64,000 bases of DNA from positions 9,985,001-10,049,000 of the forward strand of contig NC_092674.1 in assembly GCF_964355755.1 (NCBI RefSeq), in the 5' to 3' direction. The notes beneath the pieces were generated by a model. That model saw only the letters and a list, made by a program, of their open reading frames with translations. It did not search any database and had not been told where the DNA came from. A program made the translations under genes and the position numbers. The DNA is from Antedon mediterranea. Taxonomy: Eukaryota; Echinodermata; Crinoidea; Comatulida; Antedonidae. Of the stretch, positions 51,201-60,509 are shown one piece after another. Every line of letters starts with the position of its first letter. The stretch's first letter is position 1.

Positions 51201-51414
51201 GTAGTCGTCCAGTATAAGTTAGGGTGGGACCACTGGTCCCGTTTACTCAGCCCTCATCTTTTAAATCTGAGTGTAACTCAATTACGATTTTTTATATAGT
51301 GAAATTTGAAACTGTATTTGTGAGAAAATGGCGAATTGCTCCTGGGAGTCACTTGGTGGGATTATACTAGGGTACCTCCTTAGTCGTCCAGTATAAGTTA
51401 GAGTAGGACCACTG
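39300..51414 (+). repeat. Satellite 2: about 66 monomers of 182 bp
   Basis: The unit contains ATGGCGGATTGCTCCTGGGA, GTCACTTGGTGGGATTATAC, GGGTACCTCCTTAGTCGTCC, GACCGCTGGTCCTGTTTAC and CTCAGCCCTCATCTTTTAAA. GCGGATTGC positions at 39315, 39497 and 39679 give a 182-bp period. Higher-order structure is strong. Five-monomer blocks of 913 bp repeat essentially exactly (39569 and 40482 carry identical 183-bp frames). A 3.46-kb (19-monomer) step links 41511, 44968 and 48427. Most units carry GGTACC and a GGACC-N3-GGTCC dyad. Confidence 0.95.
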
Positions 51415-51679
51415 GACAACTAAGGAGGTACCCTAGTATAATCCCACCGAGAGTGACTTCCAGGAGCAATCCGCCGTTTTCTCACAAATACAGTACCAAA
51501 TTTCACTATAATATTTAAAATCGTAATTGAGTTACACTCAGATTTAAAAAGATGAGGGCTGCTGAGTAAACAGGACCAGCGGTCCTACTCTAACTTATAC
51601 TGGACGACTAAGGAGGTACCCTAGTATAATCCCACCAAGTGACTCCCAGGAGCAATCCGCCATTTTCTCACAAATATTG
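51415..51679 (-). repeat. Satellite 2, short inverted arm (about 1.4 monomers)
   Basis: Orientation flips at about 51414: GGACCACTGG is followed at once by ACAACTAAGGAGGTACCCTA, the reverse strand of the unit. Only about 265 bp of inverted satellite precede the right terminal repeat. Giant element 2 is therefore a very asymmetric foldback, compared with element 1. Confidence 0.9.
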
Positions 51680-51832
51680 AATTTCTAATACTATAAAAAC
51701 CTTAAGTAATACTGAAAATGTGAAAAATACACAAACGGCGTTTCATAGTTATTGTCGGCTGGAAAAAATAAAAGTGGGCTGGCTTATTGTCGGCTGGCTT
51801 ATTGTCGGCTAGCTTGACACAAGCGCGTATAC

Positions 51833-52379
51833 TCATGTTTTTTCGTTCAGAAGGAAGGAAGGAAGCATGCAGCAGCTCCATATATGGTTTTATTTGAATA
51901 CTGCCATCTATAGTTTCTCAGAGTGGTTTGCTTGCATCATCAGTGGGTGGAGAGGAGGTGGTAGGTGGTACTGGTGGTTATTTAAGGGGCGCATTTGATA
52001 ATCGTGCCAAAACTAGCTGTGATATTATAAAAAAAGATATGTTTTTCGATCTCTACTTAATTAAATACATTATTAACAATTGTAGGGGTTTACCGTCGAA
52101 AATTGATGGGACCATAATGTTCACTGCATCATCTCAATCATCATAGATATACAAATTACTCATTATCATGATCACTATCCTCATCACCAAATTATTTGGG
52201 GAACAATGATTATTGAGTAACTTGTATACCTCCACGATCTAGTTTTAATAATTACCTTTTTAGGCCTAACCACATCACAAAAACTGAATCAGCTTGACTG
52301 GAATCTTGTTTATTCGTTCATCGTATGTGTAATCGTAATTCCATCAAATGAAATGTGTATGGCATAGTGTTTCATTTGT
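51833..52379. other. Spacer right of giant element 2
   Basis: Contains a GGAAGGAAGGAAGC microsatellite near 51852. No gene or repeat family is recognised. Confidence 0.5.
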
Positions 52380-53430
52380 ATGTCTGTACATGCTACCTTG
52401 GTATGGAACGGTGTTTCGTCTGTCTGTCGGTATGCTCCTACCGTATTTGTATTGAACAGTCTTTCGTCTGTGTTCTCATTTGATATGTCATGAAACAATT
52501 GTTTCTTCTGTCTTTCCATATGCTCCAACTTGTATAGAACAGTCTTTCGTCTGTATGTATTCCTTTGGTACGACATCATGACAGAATAATTGTTTTGTCT
52601 GTCTGTCCGTATGCTCCTGTTTGTATGGAACAATCTTACGTCTGTCTGTGTGCTCCTTTGGTACGTCATGAGATTAATTGTTTTGTCTGTCTGTCCGTAT
52701 GCTCCTATTTGTATGGAACAGTCTTTCGTCTGTCTGTGTTCTCCTTTGGTACGTCATGAGAGAATTGTTTCGTCTGTCTGTCCATGCTCCTATTTGTATG
52801 GATAAGTCTTTCGTCTGTCTGTGTTCACCTTTGGTACGTCGTGAGAGAATTGTTTCGTCTGTCTGTCCGTATGCTCCTATTTGTATGGAACAGTCTTTCG
52901 TCTGTGTCCGTATGCTCATATTTGTATGGAACAGTCTTTCGTCTGTCTGTGTGCTCCTTTGGTACGTCATGACAGAATTGTTTCGTCTGTCTGTCCGTAT
53001 GCTCCTATTTGTATGGAACAGTCTTTCGTCTGTCTGTGTGCTCTTTTGGTACGTCATGACAGAATTGTTTCGTCTGTCTGTCTGTATGCTCCTATTTGTA
53101 TGGAACAGTCTTTCGTCTGTCTGTGTGCTCTTTTGTACGTCATGAGAGAATTTTTCGTCTGTCTCTCCGTATGCTCCTATTTGTATTAAACAGTTTTTCG
53201 TCTGTCTGTGTGCTCCTTTAATTCATGACAGAATTGTTTCGTCTGTCTGTCCATATGCTCCTATTTGTGTGGAGCAGTCTTTTGTCTGTCTGTGTGCTCC
53301 TTTATTTAATTTATGACAGAATTCATCTCGTCTGTCTGTCCGTATGCTCCTATTTGTATGGACCAGTCTTTCGTCTGTCTGTGTGCTCCTTTGGTACGTC
53401 ATGATAATTGTTTTGTCGGTCTGTCTTTCC
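52380..53430 (+). repeat. Pyrimidine-rich minisatellite, ~85-90-bp units, about 12 copies
   Basis: The unit is built from TATGCTCCTATTTGTATGGA, ACAGTCTTTCGTCTGTCTGT, GTGCTCCTTTGGTACGTCAT and GAGAGAATTGTTTCGTCTGT. It is most regular at 52560-53430 and degenerate at 52380-52560. Because unit lengths vary, several frames stay open on both strands; these are treated as shadows. Confidence 0.9.
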
Positions 53431-53467
53431 ATGGAGGTATAACATTTCTAATTTTATACCTCCATGG
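53429..53467. repeat. Perfect 13-bp inverted repeat (hairpin)
   Basis: CCATGGAGGTATA (53429-53441) and TATACCTCCATGG (53455-53467) flank a 13-bp A/T-rich loop at the right edge of the minisatellite. There is no poly-U tract or coding context; the function is unknown. Confidence 0.8.
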
Positions 53468-53789
53468 TCTTTCTCTGCGTATGCACATTTGGCATAAAAT
53501 GAGAGAACAATGTCGTTTCGTCTGTATGTCCGCCGTATTCCGGTGTGGCTTAACATTAAATAAAACTAGATAAGCAAACATTTCTATTTCATGTGTATCA
53601 TTTTTATTAGTTAACCATGGTAGAAACAAAAGTAAATCTACACTGTTTTAAAACATATTAATACATAAACTAAATACAGTAGTCCTAAACAATATTTATA
53701 ATAATGAATTATATCTTACTAGTACGACTAAGTTTTTCATCGAAAAATTATAGAATGTTGATGCAGCCAGTAAAAGAAATTCTGAAATA
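53468..53789. other. AT-rich spacer between minisatellites
   Basis: Nothing recognised; a last degenerate TCGTCTGTATGTCCG unit occurs at 53518-53532. Confidence 0.5.
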
Positions 53790-54293
53790 GAGGACATCTC
53801 ATGTGACGGTTTGTATATGATGAGACCCCAGATTACATCTATCAGAGTACATTAATAAATAGAGGGCATCTCATGTGACGGTTTGTATATGATGAGACCC
53901 CAGATTACATCTATCAGAGTACATTAATAAATAGAGGGCATCTCATGTGACGGTTTGTATATGATGAGACCCCAGATTACATCTATCAGAGTACATTAAT
54001 AAATAGAGGGCATCTCATGTGACGGTTTGTATATGATGAGACCCCAGATTACATCTATCAGAGTACATTAATAAATAGAGGGTATCTCATGTGACGGTTT
54101 GTATATGATGAGACCCCAGATTACATCTATCAGAGTACATTAATAAATAGAGGGCATCTCATGTGACGGTTTGTATATGATGAGACCCCAGATTACATCT
54201 ATCAGAGTACATTAATAAATAGAGGGCATCTCATGTGACGGTTTGTATATGATGAGACCCCAGATTACATCTATCAGAGTACATTAATAAATA
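53790..54293 (+). repeat. Seven near-identical 72-bp tandem repeats
   Basis: The unit starts GAGGGCATCTCATGTGACGG, continues TTTGTATATGATGAGACCCC and ends with ACATTAATAAATA. CATCTC at 53795 and 53867 gives a 72-bp period, and 504 bp give seven units. Only two one-base differences were seen (GAGGAC in unit 1, GGTATC in unit 5), so the array is recent. There are no spacers between units, so it is not a CRISPR array. Confidence 0.95.
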
Positions 54294-55235
54294 TTTTGTT
54301 TACAAATAAAATGAGAACAAATAGTAATGACCATTTTGAATATAAATTAATCATTACAAAGAGTAATAAAAACAAATGCATTTATCAGATACATACAACA
54401 TAAAAACAGTATATAGCTTTACTTCAACCGTTTATTTGTATATTCTAGTAGATACATTAAGATAAGGCCATATTGTAGCCTACTATACGGTAATATACTG
54501 TATGCATTACAACTTCTTTACCGATACTATAGCCACCTACTCTGTCGTTTTGTATACAATGATCATTCAAAATACCTTCACCAAAATACAGTAAACCGAT
54601 AAGTATAATAATTAAACAGTCTTTCTAAATACGTATCATCTTGCGTAGATGCGTACCAAAATATGTGCAGCAGCACAAATTCTGGATAATTCACTTATTA
54701 ATTAACTGTGGGCTTATTTTGATTACCACGTTTTGGACTGTTGGGATAAGAATCAATTTGATAGTTTGGATGAAAATGTGTCGTAACGTCACAAAAAAAA
54801 CATAACTTGACGACGACAAACTGTAACGTATAATTGTGATTCCACCCCACCCCATTTATCAGCATGTTTACATGTGGTTTTTTTTCACTGGTTATCGCCA
54901 TGAACATCAGATCATACGTTTCTCTTCATTCTTAATAATATAGCCTATAAGTCTGTCTCGTTCACTAAAAATAAGAATTTCTGCCAGTAATTTAGGTCAC
55001 TGAAATAATTTAATTTGGGACTCATAATACTAGTCAAACTAATGCTAGGCATTATAGTCATGTTTAGCTTGTTGGTGATTGATCTGTATAATTATACAAA
55101 CACATGCAGAGTAAGCAAAAAAATAATGAAAAACTTAAATCAAAACTCTGATCATAAAGAAACTATTCACATCATTCATCTGATGGGACTCTTTTACTAT
55201 TTTAATGAAGCACAATATGCCTATAATCAAATTAT
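54294..55235. other. AT-rich intergenic sequence downstream of the NLR gene
   Basis: No credible gene. Short open frames (54698-54907 and 55015-55248) have no recognisable similarity or codon regularity. It would contain the 3' UTR of the NLR gene if that gene is expressed. Confidence 0.5.
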
Positions 55236-55550
55236 TTACATTAACTGATACCGTAGCTTGCAATTCTGCATGTGAAGTGTTTGCAACTTAGGTGCCTTTT
55301 TCAAGAAGGTGACCAGTAAAGTAGCATTAATGTCACCTAAATCATTATTGCCAATATAAAGTTCTTGTATACGCTATCATCATTTCATTCATTACGTCAC
55401 CTGATAGTTTGCAACCATTCATACCAAGTAAAGTACCATCAATGTCACTGATACAATTACCCCAAATAGAAAGTTCTTGTAGTGCCAACTCATTTACTCC
55501 ATACACTCTCATCATTTCATTCATTACGTCACCTGATATGTTGCAACTGT
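55236..55550 (-). pseudogene. Frameshifted LRR tail of the NLR gene
   Basis: Directly after the NLR stop, the LRR pattern goes on in a second frame from 55554 (MNSCNISGDVMNEMMRVYG, then ALQELSIWGNCISDIDG). It changes frame again near 55370 to give ELYIGNNDLGDINATLL and KKAPKLQTLHMQNC, ending at a stop at 55236-55238. One repeat is shortened by a deletion (DGTLLG joined to MNGCKLSG). The tail could be the lost C-terminus, or the frame breaks could be assembly errors. Confidence 0.75.
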
Positions 55551-58500
55551 TCATTCCAATTTAAGCCGCTTAGGACACTTACTCAGAAAAGTACCAAGTA
55601 TAGTACCATCAATGTCACTGATACAATTACCACAAATAGAAAGTTCTTGTAGTGTTAACTCATTTACTCCATACACTTTCATCATTTCATTCATTACGTC
55701 ACCTGATATGTTGCAACTGGTCATGCTAAGTTTAAGCAGCTTAGGACACTTACTCAGAAAAGTACCAAGTAAATTACCATTAATGTCACCGAAACAATTA
55801 CCCGCAATATAAAGTACTTGTAGTGCTAACTCAGCTTTTCCATACACTCTCATTATTTCATTCATTACGTCACCTGATATGTTGCAACTGCTCATGTAAA
55901 GTTTAAGCAGCTTAGGACACTTACTCAGAAAAGTACCAAGTAAAGTACCATCAATGTCACTGATACAATTACCCCTAATAGAAAGTTCTTGTAGTGTTAA
56001 CTCATTTACTCCATACAGTTTCATCATTTCATTCATTACGTCACCTGATATGTTGCAACTGTTCATGTCAAGTTTAAGCAGCTTAGGACACTTACTCAGA
56101 AAAGTACCAAGTAAAGTACCATCAATGTCACTGATACAATTACCACTAATAGAAAGTTCTTGTAGTGCTAACTCATTTACTCCATACAGTTTCATCATTT
56201 CATTCATTACTTCACCTGATATGTTGCAACTCCTCATGTAAAGTTTAAGCAGCTTAGGACACTTACTCAGAAAAGTACCAAGTAAAGTACCATCAATGTC
56301 ACCGATACAATTACCCCTAATAAAAAGTTCTTGTAGTGTTAACTCATTTACTCCATACACTTTCATCATTTCTTTCATTACGTCACCTGATATGTTGCAA
56401 CTGTTCATGCCAAGTTTAAGCAGCTTAGGACACTTACTCAGAAAAGTACCAAGTAAAGTACCATCAATGTCACTGATACAATTACCCCAAATAGAAAGTT
56501 CTTGTAGTGCTAACTCATTTACTCCATACACTCTCATCATTTCATTCATTACGACACCTGATATGTTGCAACTGTTCATGTAAAGTTTAAGCAGCTTAGG
56601 ACACCTACTCAGAAAAGTACCAAGTAAAGTACCATCAATGTCACTGATACAATTACCCCAAATAGAAAGTTCTTGTAGTGTTAACTCATTTACTCCATAC
56701 AGTTTCATCATTTCATTCATTACGTCACCTGATATGTTGCAACTGTCCATGTCAAGTTTAATCAGCTTAGGGCACTTACTCAGAAATGTACCAAGTAAAG
56801 TACCATCAATGTCACTGATACAATTACCCAAAATAGAAAGTTCTTGTAGTGCTAACTCAGCTTTTCCATACACTTTCATCATTTCATTCATTACGTCACC
56901 TGATATGTTGCAACTGTTCATGTCAAGTTCAAGCAGCTTAGGGCACTTACTCAGAAAAGTACCAAGTAAAGTACCATCAATGTCACTGATACAATTACCA
57001 CGAATAAAAAGTTCTTGTAGTGTTAACTCATTTACTCCATACACTCTCATTATTTTATTCATTACGTCACCTGATATGTTGCAACTGTTCATGTAAAGTT
57101 TAAGCAGCTTAGGACACTTACTCAGAAAATTACCAAGTAAAGTACCATCAATGTCACTGATACAATTACCCCTAATAGAAAGTTCTTGTAGTGTTAACTC
57201 ATTTACTCCATACACTTTCATCATTTCATTCATTACGTCACCTGATATGTTGCAACTGTTCATGTCAAGTTTAAGCAGCTTAGGGCACTTACTCAGAAAT
57301 GTACCAAGTAAAGTACCATTAATGTCACCGAAACAATTACCCGCAATATAAAGTACTTGTAGTGCTAACTCAGCTTTTCCATACACTCTCATTATTTCAT
57401 TCATTACGTCACCTGATATGTTGCAATTAATCATAGAAAGTACAACCAATTTAGGAAACGTATTCAAGAAAGTACCCAGTGAAGTACCATCAATGTCCCC
57501 AAGATCATTATCATTGATACTGAGTACAACTAAATTTGGTATAGCTCCTTCATTACACTCATTTATATCATGTATAACTTTTCCGGATAGATTACACTCA
57601 TTCATCTCAAATGAAAGATAAACAACCGATATCATCATTAACCAATGTAGTAAAGAGGCATCAATATTTCTGAGATTATTATTACTTATGTTGAAACTGA
57701 GTAAGGCCATAGTACCACCTATTTTTTTTAACTCTCTAATCATATCATTCATTTCTTCACCTGATAGATTGCAATTACCTAAATCAAGGTGAATGGCCAA
57801 AAGGTATACAATGTGTGCAAGAATGTTTCCTTTACCATCAGGTGATAATGTTTTACAAAAGGTACTAAAATCAAATCCATTAAGAATCAAGCTATGAACT
57901 TGCCACAGAAGGTCTATAAAATGCTCCCCCTCAACTGAATTTGAATTATTGTACTTAATTAACATCTTTAATGACTTTGATATATCATTGTGTTGGTCTA
58001 GGTTTTTGCTGACCATGTGCGTTTTTAAGGCACTGGTCACAGTATCACGATGTTGATTTTTAACACATTTGAAGTAAACATTTATGAAAGTACGATAGAT
58101 TGATAAATTGTTTGAAAGCCAATGCTTTAAGAATTTACCTGCATCAGCACCAAAAAATCCAACAGCATGCATATTTGCTCCTGTTAAAAATTGTCCTGTT
58201 ATTGCCGTCGATTCGTTCGTGCCTTCTCTTTCACAAAGTTTGTATAGATAAAATCCTGCTAATGCTTCTTGTATCAAGATGTGTGTAGGCATGTATACCT
58301 CAATTTTTGAATCAGACCTTGAACCTGATGCTTGTTCATCAACAAATCCTAGTTTAATTGCCAAGTTAACTAGACTTTTATCTTCGTTAGCTTCCAAATC
58401 TTTTTTGTTAATTGAAAATTGATTTTTTTTCAAGCTTTTATACATACACTTTCCTAAGAAAGTCATAGCATTTACATATTTTTCTGGGATGTCTTCAAAT

Positions 58501-59419
58501 TTCAAAAATGGTTTGTCTCCTGTGTTATATTTTACACAGTAATGATTCAAAATACATCGAAAAAGTTCCTTGAAAAGATCAGCAAGATTAGAAGGAAGAC
58601 TTTGTTCTTTGTCTTCATAAATAATACAAATTGAAAGAAGTAGCATTGGCTTTTTGCATAATTCATACGCTAAAATGTTCTTGGTCTCTTTTATTTCTTG
58701 CTGAAGGTCATTCCCAAGTTTAGGCTTATTAAATATTTGGAAATAATTGTCAATGTACTTTTCGATACTATCTTGATTAAATCCTTCAACTTTCACGTGT
58801 ATATCACACATTCTTATAAACTCATCTATGTTTTCTGACCGTGAAGTGAGTAGCACAGCGCTCTTTTCTAATGTGGTTTTCTTAAAAAGACTTATCAAGC
58901 TTTTATTCCTAAAGCGTACTTCATCTAACCCATCTAATAATAATACAATTTTATTGTCATGATTGTTAATAAATCTCTTTATTAACATTGTATCTCCTGG
59001 GAGATATGTTTTGAAATTGAAATCTTCTTTATCCAGTTGTTTTTCAATCAGATCATAGATACTCTTGCCTTCTTCTAAATCTCTTAACTCCAATAAAAAA
59101 ACAATTTTACCTTCAAACGCCATTGGTTTGCTAATGGTTGTGCTGTATGCTAAATACTTTAATAGAGTTGTTTTACCAATACCAGCCTCACCAGAAATAA
59201 GAACTCTACATCCAGCTGTGGATTTGATATTATCTAATAATTCTGGTAATGTTGTTGGATGACTGTTCTTCCTCTGATTATCTTCTATGACAAGGTTTAA
59301 TTCAGTGAAAATTTCAATATTTAAATATGATTGGCTATCCATTATCGATGGCGTAAATCGTTCATTATTTGTATGGCACAATCTTTGTTGTCTATCACGC
59401 AGGTAGTTTTCTATTATTT
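55551..59419 (-). CDS. NACHT-LRR (NLR-type) innate immune receptor, large exon
   Basis: One exon of 1288 codons opens after a TTTTACAG acceptor (59420-59427) with the frame continuing upstream of any ATG; the first ATG (MDSQSYLN) is near 59342. A NACHT NTPase follows: P-loop GEAGIGKTTLL (about residues 76-86), Walker B KIVLLLDGLDE (157-167) and sensor LLTSRS. Helical linker regions lead to LRRs from about residue 540. The last ~630 residues are eleven 57-residue units (each two ~28-residue LRRs) with consensus NCISDIDGTLLGTFLSKCPK and NSCNISGDVMNEMMKVYG. NLRs sense danger or microbial signals through the LRR and oligomerise by NACHT. The N-terminal signalling domain (Death or CARD type in relatives) is not seen and would be on an upstream exon. 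The 3' end is frameshifted. Confidence 0.9.
55560..57430 (-). repeat. Eleven 171-bp intragenic LRR repeats
   Basis: Units of 171 bp (57 codons) align along the NLR exon; for example, the plus-strand word GATATGTTGCAACTG recurs at that spacing. Units are close to identical at DNA level, apart from a few codons on the LRR beta-strands. Such similarity points to recent tandem duplication or gene conversion inside the gene. Confidence 0.92.
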
Positions 59420-59427
59420 CTGTAAAA

Positions 59428-60479
59428 TAAGCAAAATAATTCGATCAACCAATATCATTTATAAAAAGCCTTTTTTTGGACATAATATGATATGTATACT
59501 CTAAAAAGACTAACAGGAAGTTGACCAAATATAACTGTAAATATGGACATCTGTTTAAACAATGATGATAATCAAGAACCCCTGTGCGTAATGTTTGTTT
59601 AGCAACCATTCACAGAATATCGTTTGGGAGGAAGGAATTACTTTTCTTTGATGATACAAAGCCTCCCGGATCAATTGCACATGTATAACTATGCCTACGG
59701 TTCATTATAAACAAAGAGAAAAAAATACCCTAATACGCAAAAATACATATGTTCAATTTTAGATAATAATTTATTTAAAATTCATAAATACCAATGCCAT
59801 AAACTTATGTTTAACCAATATACCAAATGAATTCTATATTTAACACTTTTACTCTCAGTACCGGTACTATCCACATGGCGTTATTTTATGCAATATGATA
59901 TAGATAAATTCACATTTGTATCACATGTATCTCCAATATTATAAAAGCTTAGATTACTATTTGGTTAATACTAAAAGGGTCGATAAACGGATGTAAAAGA
60001 TGTTGCATCACACATTTGACACTATACTAGACAAATTGTAGATACCACTGATCTGATTGATTGATTGATTTATTATGGAGAAATACGATACATATACACT
60101 TATTTCTCATGATAGTAGCCTACTGAGAATCTGGATGTTCAGAGTTGGTTGATAGATGCAGGTGTAAGTTGATCAGTCTATTTCGTGCCTGCTTACCTGG
60201 ATAAACCGTCAATATAGCCTCTCTCTCCGAAGAGAGGATACAATTTACGAAAAAGAAAAATCCGTATATATAACATAGCACCCCTATCGGATAATGCACG
60301 CATCCGTAACCACGCCCTCAAGAGGGAGCCATCCAACGTAGTAGCGTCAACATTTCTTTTCGTACTGCCATTGTGTTCATACGTGATACAAAGAACCCGA
60401 TAGAATTCCAGGAATTCAGAGAATACAAGCCGAAGCTAAGTTCCTTTGTTCAGTCAATATAGTGATTAGACAGGCTTAG
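59428..60479. other. Region upstream of the NLR exon, no exon identified
   Basis: About 1 kb of AT-rich sequence, read as NLR intron and/or intergenic DNA. It contains GATTGATTGATTGATT (60056-60071) and two adjacent hairpin-prone pieces (CTCTCTCCGAAGAGAG at about 60220). No Death-fold coding exon was recognised. Confidence 0.45.
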
Positions 60480-60509
60480 TCATTCCTGTTAAGCAACTTG
60501 TTGCTCAGA

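Larger units (their letters stand above)
39158..51832. mobile_element. Giant satellite-bearing inverted-repeat element 2 (12.7 kb) with 7-bp target-site duplication
   Basis: The element is about 39165-51825, flanked by CGTATAC at 39158-39164 and 51826-51832. If the ends are trimmed one base, the duplication can be read as nine bases with one mismatch. It begins CGCTTGTGTCAAGCTAGCCG and ends with the inverse. Terminal inverted repeats of about 150 bp (CCGACAATAAGCC, AAACGCCGTTTGTGTATTT, TATAGTATTAGAAATTCAAT) lead into the satellite. The right terminus has one extra copy of a ~16-bp GCCGACAATAAGCCA unit. There is no ORF above 61 codons. Terminal sequence and satellite are unrelated to giant element 1, but the architecture is the same. 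Confidence 0.88.

Noticed and set aside
20158-51679. Native centromere or pericentromere
   Set aside because: Both arrays are bounded by inverted unique ends and target-site duplications and sit between ordinary genes; no CENP-B-box-like motif was seen.
52310-53629. Overlapping Cys/Leu- or Thr/Arg-rich frames on both strands
   Set aside because: All are translations of the pyrimidine-rich minisatellite; several frames on both strands are open at once, which reflects repeat composition.
53790-54293. CRISPR-like array
   Set aside because: Units are directly adjacent with no unique spacers, and the DNA is animal.
54698-55248. Two short frames (69 and 77 codons) downstream of the NLR gene
   Set aside because: AT-driven open stretches without similarity or conserved motif.
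55612-57621. Plus-strand frames opposite the NLR LRR region
   Set aside because: They are antisense shadows of the 171-bp LRR repeat, recurring at the same period as the real coding frame.
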